The notes beneath the pieces are model-generated. The model was not told the DNA's origin. It was given only the letters and a program-made list of their open reading frames with translations, and searched no databases. From NCBI RefSeq assembly GCF_009729015.1, contig NZ_CP045482.1, positions 124,001 through 188,000 of the forward strand: a DNA stretch of 64,000 bases, read 5' to 3'. This stretch comes from Acidianus ambivalens. Lineage in GTDB: Archaea > Thermoproteota > Thermoprotei_A > Sulfolobales > Sulfolobaceae. The position numbers and the translations under genes are program-made. Each line of letters opens with the position of its first letter. The stretch's first letter is position 1. Shown here piece by piece: positions 36,674 through 44,993 of this stretch.

Positions 36674-38538
36674 TGTCAATTAGGGACCCATTTATAAAAT
36701 TAACTTCAAATTACTATAACTTATACGAAAAAATTATATTGATGATACTAAATTCCATTCTAGTCTATATTTTATCATTAAATTTGCATTTCATTTATAA
36801 CTATAACCTTGAAATTATATCTGTGGTTGCAGTAATCTCATTCTTTTTACCAGAGATCGTATCCCCCGCATTAACTATTTTATTTACAATATACTTAGCA
36901 CATACAGAATTGAATTTAAATCAATTATCTGGAATGATAGAAATTATATCCATAATAATTCTTAATATTTTGGTACCAATATTAATTGAGATAAAGTATG
37001 GATCAATGCAAGGCTTTATGTCTTCAGAAGCAATAATTGGCTTTCCTATAAGTTCACTATTATTATTATCAGGAATAGCTGAAAAAAGAAATCTGACTGC
37101 TAACGTTTTATCTAGTCTACCTCTATTTTTCATAATATTCGATCATTTTGATGCTATAATGTATTCTACTAATGTCCTTTTTTATTATTATATCCTATTA
37201 GGAATTATAAGTTTAGTCATTGCATCCATACTATTCAGCTTAAAGCAATTAATTAGTATATCAGGAATCATATTTAGTTTTATTGGATTATCTACATTAT
37301 TTTATTTAACGCCGTTACCTCATCCTATTCCTTTAAATCTTATTTATACAATAATTGTTGCTGCGATTGTTAATACTATTTTTACTGGATTTTATGAATT
37401 AAAAATAAGAAAACAGATGAAAGAGAAAACTCAGGAGGAACTATCTTTAATTAAAAAGGAAATAGATAGCAGTATAATAAGTTTAGGAAGGATTAGAAGC
37501 TATGCAGAATTGGAAGACAGCTTAAGTAATATAATTGCAGAAGACGAAAAAAGTATACTTGAAATTAGTAAAAAAGCTGATCAATGTAAATCATTAGACT
37601 GTATAAATTCTATTTATAATGAGTTTATATCGGCTAAGAAAAATATTGAAGATAAACTTTCACAATACATCTTTAATACCGTAATCGAATATAATAATGT
37701 AATAAAAGAATTAAAGAAAAATGGAATAAATTTGGAGGAAATAAGTATTCCATCAGAGAAAATTATGCTATCAGAAGATGACATAGACAAAATACAGAAG
37801 ATTTTATCCACTATTAATAAGAATATATCGGTAGGAGTATCTGAAATTAATTCCATAATAGACTCTATAGAAAAAATCTCCGGAATAAAACTAAATAGAT
37901 TTTACATTACTGAATACTCATCAATAGTGAGTGCTATAGATTATCTAAAAAAGAATAACGTACTCACGTACGTTAATCAATGCGTAAACTACGATAGGGA
38001 CATATTAACTAAGTTGGAATTTTATGGATTCGAAAATAGAAAACTGGAGATAGCTAGAAAATTAAACGAATATTATGGAAAGGAAATTTTGTTATCTGAT
38101 ATTAAAAATATAGAGAGAGAATCTAATCAGTTACTTATAATAATGAATGAATACTTAAATAATATAAAAAATGAGCTAGAAAAAATTTGGAAAATAAGTA
38201 AATTAAGCAACATAAAAAATAAAATAGAAGTTATAGACAGCTTAATTAATGAATTAAACAAAGATGATGCAATACTTAAGAAACTTTCTGACGTTCTAAC
38301 TGCAATTCCTGAGATATCTAATGCAGAGAAGATAATTGAGGAAAAAGATAATATATATGCTTTATTTACAATATTAAGGGAAAATGAAGATATAATTAGA
38401 GAAAAATTGAATGAGGAACAATGCATTGAGCTAGAAGAGTTAGGAATTAATAGCAAGTTAAGTTTCTATGTTATAGAGTATCTAAAAGAAAGGAATATAA
38501 ATGTAAAATTAGACACTAACAAAATTTGCTTATCTTAA
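36673..38538 (+). CDS. Polytopic membrane protein with long coiled-coil cytoplasmic domain
   Basis: 621 aa. Residues 15-240 hold about eight transmembrane helices. From about 240 to the end the protein is charged, helical and coiled-coil rich, including a pair CKSLDC near 307-312 and a final Cys. Codon use is strongly A/T-ended with many isoleucines. I do not recognise the family. The membrane-plus-coil layout suggests a sensor, tether or cytoskeletal-like role, but nothing specific supports one. Its start lies inside a 25-bp palindrome, and its 3' end overlaps the TusA-like gene by 9 bp. Confidence 0.8.
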   Translation: MSIRDPFIKLTSNYYNLYEKIILMILNSILVYILSLNLHFIYNYNLEIISVVAVISFFLPEIVSPALTILFTIYLAHTELNLNQLSGMIEIISIIILNILVPILIEIKYGSMQGFMSSEAIIGFPISSLLLLSGIAEKRNLTANVLSSLPLFFIIFDHFDAIMYSTNVLFYYYILLGIISLVIASILFSLKQLISISGIIFSFIGLSTLFYLTPLPHPIPLNLIYTIIVAAIVNTIFTGFYELKIRKQMKEKTQEELSLIKKEIDSSIISLGRIRSYAELEDSLSNIIAEDEKSILEISKKADQCKSLDCINSIYNEFISAKKNIEDKLSQYIFNTVIEYNNVIKELKKNGINLEEISIPSEKIMLSEDDIDKIQKILSTINKNISVGVSEINSIIDSIEKISGIKLNRFYITEYSSIVSAIDYLKKNNVLTYVNQCVNYDRDILTKLEFYGFENRKLEIARKLNEYYGKEILLSDIKNIERESNQLLIIMNEYLNNIKNELEKIWKISKLSNIKNKIEVIDSLINELNKDDAILKKLSDVLTAIPEISNAEKIIEEKDNIYALFTILRENEDIIREKLNEEQCIELEELGINSKLSFYVIEYLKERNINVKLDTNKICLS

Positions 38539-38748
38539 TCTCTTTATATTTATTACAACATGATCCTCTTTATCTTCGTAATTGAAGAGATATCTTGGAG
38601 CATTTCGTAAAAGTTGATGAAGGCATAGGACTCTATCCTTTTCTGCAAGGAGTGTTATTGTTTCTCCAGCTTTCATTGAGACTAAATATTTAGATAGTTC
38701 GACAATAAATTCCTCGCAAGACTTATTTCTAAGATCTAGCTGTTGCAT
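38530..38748 (-). CDS. TusA/SirA-like sulfurtransferase homologue lacking CPxP
   Basis: 72 aa with the TusA fold pattern: LDLRNKSCEEFIVELSKYLVSMKAGETITLLAE, then a second strand-helix-strand ending in VVINIKRL. The active cysteine (Cys11) is kept, but the usual C-P-x-P is SCEEF. It may be a sulfur-carrier or sulfur-sensing relative. It lies 34 bp downstream of the glutaredoxin-like gene on the same strand, which fits a thiol-handling pair. Confidence 0.65.
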   Translation of the reverse strand: MQQLDLRNKSCEEFIVELSKYLVSMKAGETITLLAEKDRVLCLHQLLRNAPRYLFNYEDKEDHVVINIKRLR

Positions 38749-38782
38749 GTGAATTACTTTGTTTCGAAATTTTTAAATGTTA

Positions 38783-39565
38783 CTAAAGTATAGCTTTTCT
38801 TTCAACTTCTATACTTTTCAAAGATTTTTGTTCTTTCTCTACTTTCTCCCATAACTGATCATAATTATTTATCATGTACATATAAGCCTTTGAAATTCTC
38901 TCCATAGTATCCTTTTCTGTTAATGGATGTATTCTTAATCCGACTCTCCCTGTGGATCCCCCTCTAACCATGAGCCAATGCGCAAAGACTTCTAATGGAT
39001 ATTTTGCCTTAATTTGCTCTAATGAGAGTTTTGAGCCATAGAGCCAATAGATCTCCCTAACAAAGTTTGAGGAAATATTTCTTAGCATTTTATCTTCCCA
39101 TTTCTTTACATACTCTAACCCATTTTTTATCATTAAATTTCTCAAATAGTTATATAGCTCTTCTGCATCCTCTGAAAATACTAGACCTGTTACTGCCATT
39201 ACAAAATCTTTTTGAGCCATGAAAGAGTCGAAATCTAAATTCACGTAAAGCCATGCTGTAGCAGCAAAAGAATCAACTATTCCATACATTAGCTTGTCCA
39301 CTAATTCATCCTTATTTATTTTCTTTACTATCTTCTCTCCTTGAAGTAGCTTCTCAAATTCTTGAAAATCTACTGTACCAGCATAAACTAGTTTTCCATC
39401 TATAAAAACTGAAGGTGTTGAAATTACTCCTCTTTCTAATGCTAAGAAAGGATAAAGTTCTGTATCTATTATTTGAACTCTTCCTAGTAGCCCTTTTTGA
39501 TCTAAATACTCTAAAAGTAGATTACATTCCGTGCAATTTTTGTGAGTAAAAATTTCCACTTTCAT
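38783..39565 (-). CDS. Glutaredoxin/thioredoxin-domain protein with helical C-terminal domain
   Basis: 260 aa. The first about 80 residues form a glutaredoxin-like domain with CTEC (residues 11-14) and the cis-Pro segment VISTPSVFIDGKLVYAG. The remaining about 170 residues are alpha-helical without recognisable motif, ending in a basic/charged helix. It is probably a thiol-disulfide or persulfide-transfer protein. It directly follows XPD with 2 bp between them and precedes the TusA-like gene. Confidence 0.78.
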   Translation of the reverse strand: MKVEIFTHKNCTECNLLLEYLDQKGLLGRVQIIDTELYPFLALERGVISTPSVFIDGKLVYAGTVDFQEFEKLLQGEKIVKKINKDELVDKLMYGIVDSFAATAWLYVNLDFDSFMAQKDFVMAVTGLVFSEDAEELYNYLRNLMIKNGLEYVKKWEDKMLRNISSNFVREIYWLYGSKLSLEQIKAKYPLEVFAHWLMVRGGSTGRVGLRIHPLTEKDTMERISKAYMYMINNYDQLWEKVEKEQKSLKSIEVERKAIL

Positions 39566-39567
39566 GG

Positions 39568-41184
39568 TTATAGCTTAATCTTTTTGGGATTTAAACAATT
39601 AATCTTAGTTTTCCACATTATGCTATCGTATCTTTTATCCAATAACCAAACATTTGCCCTATCATTTACACTTCTAATTGCCCTACCTATTGCTTGTTTT
39701 ACAGCTATAAGTGCTGTAGTATTTATAAGCAAATCCTTAACGTCCTGCCCTGTAATTTTTGAAATCTCCTCTGCTTGCAATTTAAGGTAATCGTCTACTG
39801 CAGGATAAGGTATTCCTACTAGTACTACGTCTGAAATTAAACTTTTACCGTCCTTAGTAAGTTCAATTCCTTCAGAAAGCTTACCTCTTGCTACTGCTGC
39901 AATAATAGACTTCTCTTTCAGTTTATATACATCCTCTAGACTTGTTTTCTCATCTTCAACAAGCTTTGGCAAATTAACTAGCTTCATAACTTCATTCATT
40001 AATGAATAGCTAGGGAATACGGCTAATACGTAGCCTTTCGCTTGGTAAAATATTTTTAAAATATACGAAGCGTACTTCTTCCACATCTCTTTAGTTCTTA
40101 AACTATAAGCAGAGGTTACATCAAGAGCCAGAATGCAATCTATAGTGCCACTTAGTTTTTTCTTCATTTCTTTTTCAGTATCGATATATTCTATCTGCCT
40201 AGTTATCCCGAGTACATTACGTAAGAATTCTTTTGATTGTAAAGTTCCAGACATTAAAATTACTGAAAGACTCGGATCATTAAGTATTGAAATGTACTTT
40301 TCTGGTGTTATAGGCTTTTTTACTAGACTTCCTTTGTAGGAGAACACTTTCCCTTCAGTTTCATAGAATTTTATTATATTATTCAAATAAATCTGTTTTA
40401 TTCGCTTTTCTTTTATCATTTTTTCTCTTAAAGCTTCGTACTCTTCTTTTATTATTTCTAGCTCATCGTCTGTAAGCTTAGGATAGTCTTGTACTAGAAT
40501 ATATTTTTCCTCAGATAACACTTTCTTCTTAACTTCTTCTTTTAATCTTCTTAGTATCTCTATTACAGTAGTATTTGAAATCTGAGAAATTGCTCTATCA
40601 ATTATTGTTAAATTTAGTTTTCTCTCTTCAAGCTCATTTAATCTATCTAAATTATGAGCTTCATCCACAACCACAACATATTGTGAAAAATCTAATCCTA
40701 ATGCTTCTCTCAATCTAGGTATGAAAAAATATGGGTAAGTTAGAACTATTACGTCAGAATTAGATAAAGAATCTAGTAATGAATAATATGGGCAAAATCC
40801 CTCCTCTTCTCCCTCTTTCTTTAACTTTGAAAGAAAAGAAAAAGGATAATCGTCGACCTTTATTGGAATACTAGAAAATATATCACAACTTGAACATTTT
40901 ATATCTTCTGGATTTACATCAGCAGTAGAAAATGGACAAGCAAGCGCTTTACTTACTAGAAATGAAAAACTTTTACCTAGCCTTTTGCTTTCTCTATATA
41001 CTGGATAGTATTCGTTATGCGTTCTTACAATATAAGCTACCTTACCCTTAAATTCAGTACCAACAACCAAAGAAAATAATGTTTTACCACTACCAGTGGG
41101 AGAATTTAAAGCAACTAAAAATCCTCTTTTCAACGAATCTAAAACTTTGTCTTTTAATTTTATTTGCCAATCCCTTAAATCCAC
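39568..41184 (-). CDS. xpd: DNA repair helicase XPD (Rad3-type, 4Fe-4S)
   Basis: 538-aa SF2 helicase, 5'-3' polarity in the family. Walker A is SPTGSGKTLFS (residues 26-36), the DEAH box is VVVDEAHNLD, and motif VI is QAIGRAIRS. The iron-sulfur domain cysteines lie between motifs I and II (ACPFS, KCSSC and FCPYY). It starts at GTG, overlapping the preceding small gene by 10 nt. Confidence 0.95.
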   Translation of the reverse strand: MDLRDWQIKLKDKVLDSLKRGFLVALNSPTGSGKTLFSLVVGTEFKGKVAYIVRTHNEYYPVYRESKRLGKSFSFLVSKALACPFSTADVNPEDIKCSSCDIFSSIPIKVDDYPFSFLSKLKKEGEEEGFCPYYSLLDSLSNSDVIVLTYPYFFIPRLREALGLDFSQYVVVVDEAHNLDRLNELEERKLNLTIIDRAISQISNTTVIEILRRLKEEVKKKVLSEEKYILVQDYPKLTDDELEIIKEEYEALREKMIKEKRIKQIYLNNIIKFYETEGKVFSYKGSLVKKPITPEKYISILNDPSLSVILMSGTLQSKEFLRNVLGITRQIEYIDTEKEMKKKLSGTIDCILALDVTSAYSLRTKEMWKKYASYILKIFYQAKGYVLAVFPSYSLMNEVMKLVNLPKLVEDEKTSLEDVYKLKEKSIIAAVARGKLSEGIELTKDGKSLISDVVLVGIPYPAVDDYLKLQAEEISKITGQDVKDLLINTTALIAVKQAIGRAIRSVNDRANVWLLDKRYDSIMWKTKINCLNPKKIKL

Positions 41185-41462
41185 TCTTCGCTCTTAACTA
41201 TAATTTCGTCAAGCATTATATATGTTACGAAGTCTTTACTAGCTATTGAAAGCACGTCCTTTGCTTTTCCTCTTATTTTAATTGTCTGCATAAAATTGAA
41301 AACTTTCTCTACTTTTACATTCTCGAAGGACTTTAATACGTCCTCTGATGGCGGAACATTTAAAATAACTGTAGCTTCTACTTCAGTACTTGGAGAACTC
41401 TGTGCAATCTCAACAATTCTATAATCAATTTTTGATCTGCTAATCTCCTTAATTTCTGACGT
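41175..41462 (-). CDS. Small conserved-looking gene with apparent ACG start, coupled to XPD
   Basis: An uninterrupted frame of 96 codons ends TAA at 41175 and overlaps the XPD GTG by 10 nt. No ATG, GTG or TTG occurs in the first 55 codons. The only well-placed initiator is ACG at 41462, 6 nt after AGGTGA, giving (M)SEIKEISRSKIDYRIVEIA. Inside are a beta-alpha-beta-like pattern (VEATVILNVPPSEDVLKSF, VFNFMQTIKIRGKAKDVL) and a C-terminus ending KSEEWI. Codon use is normal and there are no stops, so it looks like a real gene with a non-canonical or recently mutated start. Function unknown. Confidence 0.7.
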   Translation of the reverse strand, partial: TSEIKEISRSKIDYRIVEIAQSSPSTEVEATVILNVPPSEDVLKSFENVKVEKVFNFMQTIKIRGKAKDVLSIASKDFVTYIMLDEIIVKSEEWI

Positions 41463-41544
41463 ATGTTTTCACCTCTATATGTATATACTGTTTTAACATT
41501 ATAAAACCTTATCTCTTCGTCCATGATGTAACACCGTAAGGATT

Positions 41545-41568
41545 ATAAGTAACTTATTAAGTGACTTA
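41545..41568. promoter_or_regulatory. Tandem palindromes overlapping the thiC promoter
   Basis: ATAAGT-A-ACTTAT (41545-41557) is followed directly by TAAGT-G-ACTTA (41558-41568), ending 3 bp before the thiC ATG. Two abutting perfect palindromes with the same AAGT/ACTT half-sites look like a double operator. Archaeal thiamine genes are known to be controlled by ThiR-type regulators with a ThiN domain, so that is the leading but untested candidate. No TPP riboswitch fold is apparent. Confidence 0.6.
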
Positions 41569-41571
41569 TAT

Positions 41572-42900
41572 ATGGCAACTCAAATTACTGAAGCTAAAAG
41601 CGGAAACGTTACGGCGGAAATGAAAATCGTAGCCAAACTAGAAGGAGAAAGTCCAGAAAAAATTAGGGATCGTGTAGCTAAAGGGAAAGTAGTAATATTT
41701 AAGAATATTGTGAGACAAAATTTAGAAAGATATACTGCAATAGGAGAAGGCTTATTTACCAAAGTTAATGTTAATCTAGGCGCATCGACAGATCACTACG
41801 ACGAAAATGAAGAGTTGGAAAAGGTTGAAATAGCTAACAAATTCGGTGCCGATACAATAATGGATTTAACTGACGGAGGAGACATAGACGGAATGAGAAG
41901 GAAAGTATTAGCGAAAGCAAAAATGCCAGTAGGTACAGTGCCAATTTACCAGGTTTACTACGAAATGGTTACAAAAAGAAAGTACGTAATTGATTTTACT
42001 GAAGACGATTTGTTTAACGTTATTGAAAAACACTTTAAAGATGGAGTAGACTTTGTAACTGTACACACTGGAGTAACTTTAGATCTAGCTAAGAAAGCTG
42101 CTGAGCAAAAGAGGACTGCAGGAATAGTAAGCAGAGGAGGGACTATATTAGCCGCATGGGAAATATATAATGAAAAGGAAAATCCTCTTTATGCGAATTT
42201 TGATTATCTATTAGAATTGGCGAAAGAATACGACGTTGTATTAAGTCTAGGAGACGCATTAAGGCCTGGAGGAATAGATGATGCGCATGATGAGCTCCAC
42301 GTAGGAGAATTATTAGTTAATGCTAGACTCGCTAAGAAAGCGATAGAGAAAGGAGTTCAGGTAATGATTGAAGGACCAGGCCATATGCCATTAGATCAGA
42401 TAGAAATGGATATAAAGCTTGAAAAACAATTAACTGGAGGAGTTCCTTATTATGTACTTGGAATATTACCTACAGATATAGCTGCAGGATATGATCATAT
42501 AGCAGGGGCTATAGGCGGTGCGTTAGCTGCAGCGTATGGAGCAGATATGTTATGTTATTTAACTCCTGCAGAACATATTTCCTTACCTACTCCTGAACAA
42601 GTAAAAGATGGTTTAATAGCGTTTAAAATTGCAGCTCATACTGGAGACATAATAAAATTAGGAGAAAAAGCCAGAAAATTAGATACTGAAATGAGCAAAG
42701 CTAGAGCTTCTCTTAATTGGCAAAAGATGTTCTCGTTAACTTTCGATGAAGAAAGAGCTAGAAGGATATATAGGCAATACAAGAAATTCGAAGCAGGATC
42801 TTGTACAATGTGCGGAGACCTTTGCGTTTATTTAGTTCTACCGAGAGCCTTAAATAAGAAGAAATATGCAAATCAAAAAGCCTCAACTGAAAATAGGTGA
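41572..42900 (+). CDS. thiC: Phosphomethylpyrimidine synthase ThiC
   Basis: Radical-SAM enzyme turning aminoimidazole ribotide into the HMP-phosphate half of thiamine. It has 442 aa, the short archaeal form. Conserved regions are GASTDHYDENEE, TIMDLTDGGDIDGMR, FVTVHTGVT, LSLGDALRPGGIDDAHD and EGPGHMPLDQIEM. The C-terminal cluster motif reads CTMCGDLC, a C-x2-C-x3-C spacing, where bacterial ThiC has C-x2-C-x4-C. Probable operator palindromes lie just before the ATG. The last 35 bases overlap the Rieske gene. Confidence 0.95.
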   Translation: MATQITEAKSGNVTAEMKIVAKLEGESPEKIRDRVAKGKVVIFKNIVRQNLERYTAIGEGLFTKVNVNLGASTDHYDENEELEKVEIANKFGADTIMDLTDGGDIDGMRRKVLAKAKMPVGTVPIYQVYYEMVTKRKYVIDFTEDDLFNVIEKHFKDGVDFVTVHTGVTLDLAKKAAEQKRTAGIVSRGGTILAAWEIYNEKENPLYANFDYLLELAKEYDVVLSLGDALRPGGIDDAHDELHVGELLVNARLAKKAIEKGVQVMIEGPGHMPLDQIEMDIKLEKQLTGGVPYYVLGILPTDIAAGYDHIAGAIGGALAAAYGADMLCYLTPAEHISLPTPEQVKDGLIAFKIAAHTGDIIKLGEKARKLDTEMSKARASLNWQKMFSLTFDEERARRIYRQYKKFEAGSCTMCGDLCVYLVLPRALNKKKYANQKASTENR

Positions 42901-43180
42901 GAAGACTAAAATAAAAGCCAATATAAACGGAGAAGAGAAAGAAATAGTATTATTATATTTAGGTGGAGATAAATATATAGCTTTTGATGCATATTGTCCT
43001 CACCTTGGTTGCGATTTAGAAAAGTATGGAGTGCTTATTAGAGAAGAAATTGTTTGCCAATGTCACTTTTCGCATTTTTCAATAAAGGATGGAAAACCTA
43101 CTAAGGGAGCTTCTAAAAAACCCCTTAAAATTTATCAAGTAAAAGTGGGTAAAAACGACGAGCTGATAATAGAAGGCTAA
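42866..43180 (+). CDS. Rieske-type [2Fe-2S] protein
   Basis: 104-aa soluble Rieske domain. The cluster motifs are CPHLGC (box 1) and CQCHFSHF (box 2), including the extra cysteine pair that forms a disulfide in bc1-type Rieske proteins and usually goes with a higher redox potential. There is no membrane anchor. The ATG lies 35 nt inside thiC in another frame, so it is translated from the thiC mRNA and may supply electrons to ThiC or a related step. That link is inference. Confidence 0.88.
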   Translation: MQIKKPQLKIGEKTKIKANINGEEKEIVLLYLGGDKYIAFDAYCPHLGCDLEKYGVLIREEIVCQCHFSHFSIKDGKPTKGASKKPLKIYQVKVGKNDELIIEG

Positions 43181-43809
43181 TCGTATAAGCAAGAAATAAT
43201 CTTGAAAGCCTTAGAATAGTGCATCTGACCTGGAGCAGTCTGTGCTTCAACGAAAGTGTAGATTAACCGCGAACCAAGAATACCTAGTGCTATTCTTTCT
43301 AATGGATCTACACCCATTGGTAAAACTACAATTTTATCAAATTTCAATAGTTTAGTTAAGAGTTCCTTATATTCTCCTTTTCCAATAGTAGCTATTTTTA
43401 TAAAAAGTGCGTCATTACCATATTTTTTAATTATTCTCTCTACTTCTTCGTATTTTGGTAATTCATTAAAGTAATGAGAAGAAACAATTTTACCTTTAAA
43501 TGGTACGTCAAATCTTTCTAAAAATGAAGCTTCTACATCATAAATAAAACCTTCTACGTTAGCTTCCTGTAAATACTTAGCTTTCTCACCATCTGCAATT
43601 TTATATACTCCTCCCTCATTTACGTCTCTAATTGTTAAAATTAGCTTTCCTTTCAAATCACCTAAGATTTCCTTTATTTTTTCAAGCTCAATTAGCTTTG
43701 GAGAATAATCTAGTCTTAACTCGATCATGTCTGCTTCTTTAATATTCCTTGCCTTAAGTAAGTCATCTTCTTTATAAATAGGCAAAGAGGCTACTATTAA
43801 CGGTCTCAT
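43177..43809 (-). CDS. aroD: 3-Dehydroquinate dehydratase, type I
   Basis: Third step of the shikimate pathway. 210 aa from ATG 43809, chosen over an upstream start that would overlap aroA by 46 nt. Type I features are the N-terminal strand RPLIVASLP, EADMIELRLDYS, catalytic His in KIVSSHYF and the Schiff-base lysine in ALFIKIATIGKG. It is the last gene of the aro operon and converges on the Rieske gene with a 4-bp overlap. Confidence 0.94.
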   Translation of the reverse strand: MRPLIVASLPIYKEDDLLKARNIKEADMIELRLDYSPKLIELEKIKEILGDLKGKLILTIRDVNEGGVYKIADGEKAKYLQEANVEGFIYDVEASFLERFDVPFKGKIVSSHYFNELPKYEEVERIIKKYGNDALFIKIATIGKGEYKELLTKLLKFDKIVVLPMGVDPLERIALGILGSRLIYTFVEAQTAPGQMHYSKAFKIISCLYD

Positions 43810-44993
43810 TCTAGAGATATTTTTCCTCCTAGTTTTATTAAATCTTGCCAAAAGAGAGGATTACTCTTTTTTACACACTCAGCATTGTCAACTTCTCCTC
43901 CGTGTATTAGTGACAATACTCCAGCCATCATAGCTATCCTATGATCAGAAGGGCATATAATGCTTCCTTTGAGAATTTTTTCCTTTTTAATGCCCTTAAT
44001 TGTAATATTATCATTTGTATATTTTGCACTAACTCCAAATGCACCCAATGTAGAAATTATGGTAGAAATCCTGTCACTTTCTTTTATTCTAAGTCTTTCA
44101 ATCCCTTGTATTTCGGAGCATCCGTTGGCAACAGACGATAATGTGGCAATGGAAATAGCTAAATCTGGAACGTCATTAACGTTTATTTTTATTGGATAGT
44201 ATTCGTCAGCAGATTCCACAATCCAAGAACTCGAATAATAACTTTTTGCACCCATATTAGAAAATATTTCTACGATATTATGATCTCCGAAATACTCTGG
44301 AGGATCATAAAGGCCAAATATCTCTATTCTTCCCCCAGTTAGTAACGATGCCAATGCATAAAATGATGCTAAAGCATAATCTCCTGGTATTTCTCCTTCA
44401 TAACCTCTTAGGGGTCTAGGATTAACTAAAATCTCATTCCCCTCAAATTTTACGTCAGAGCCAATTCTATTAAAGAGATCAATAGTCATTTCTATATAGC
44501 TCTTCGAAGATATTGGAGGTATTATTCTAATTTTACCCCCTCCTATTATATGATATGCGTAAATTAATCCAGAAATGTATTGACTGCTTTCCCAACCTTC
44601 TATTACTGTTTCTTCTTCTAACTTACCTTCTATTATGAGGGGTAAGGAATTTGATGAAAATTTTGCCGACTTTAATGCCTTAATAATAGCATTTAAGGGC
44701 CTCCTCCTGAGAGTCTCATCTCCATCAATTTTTATTTTCTTACCTAAAGCTAATGCAATTGGAATTAGCATCCTTAATGTAGTTGCAGAGCCTCCTAAAT
44801 ATACGTAATTTTCACCATTTTTTAAGGCATTTACAGCATTTTTAGCTACTAAAAGGTCATCCGATAACTCCCGGCTTGCATATAAATTAACCTTTGTCAA
44901 CAGTGAGAGAAATATTAATCTAATTCCAAGACTTTTTGATGGAGGCGCCCTTATCTTACCTTCTATGTAAGAGCTACTTATCTTCGCTTTCAA
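43806..44993 (-). CDS. aroA: 3-Phosphoshikimate 1-carboxyvinyltransferase (EPSP synthase)
   Basis: Sixth step of the pathway, 395 aa, slightly shorter than the bacterial enzyme (about 427). Conserved sites are PPSKSLGIRL, YLGGSATTLRMLI, ERLRIKESDRIS and PSDHRIAMMAGVL. It overlaps aroK by 20 nt and aroD by 4 nt. Confidence 0.96.
   Translation of the reverse strand: MKAKISSSYIEGKIRAPPSKSLGIRLIFLSLLTKVNLYASRELSDDLLVAKNAVNALKNGENYVYLGGSATTLRMLIPIALALGKKIKIDGDETLRRRPLNAIIKALKSAKFSSNSLPLIIEGKLEEETVIEGWESSQYISGLIYAYHIIGGGKIRIIPPISSKSYIEMTIDLFNRIGSDVKFEGNEILVNPRPLRGYEGEIPGDYALASFYALASLLTGGRIEIFGLYDPPEYFGDHNIVEIFSNMGAKSYYSSSWIVESADEYYPIKINVNDVPDLAISIATLSSVANGCSEIQGIERLRIKESDRISTIISTLGAFGVSAKYTNDNITIKGIKKEKILKGSIICPSDHRIAMMAGVLSLIHGGEVDNAECVKKSNPLFWQDLIKLGGKISLE

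Noticed and set aside
41476..41571. Possible TPP riboswitch upstream of thiC
   Set aside because: No conserved TPP-binding elements or stems are visible, and the probable leader is too short. Palindromic operator sites explain the region better.
42866..42900. Overlap of thiC and the Rieske gene as a frameshift fusion
   Set aside because: Both proteins are complete, each with its own proper ends, and overlaps of this size are common in this genome.
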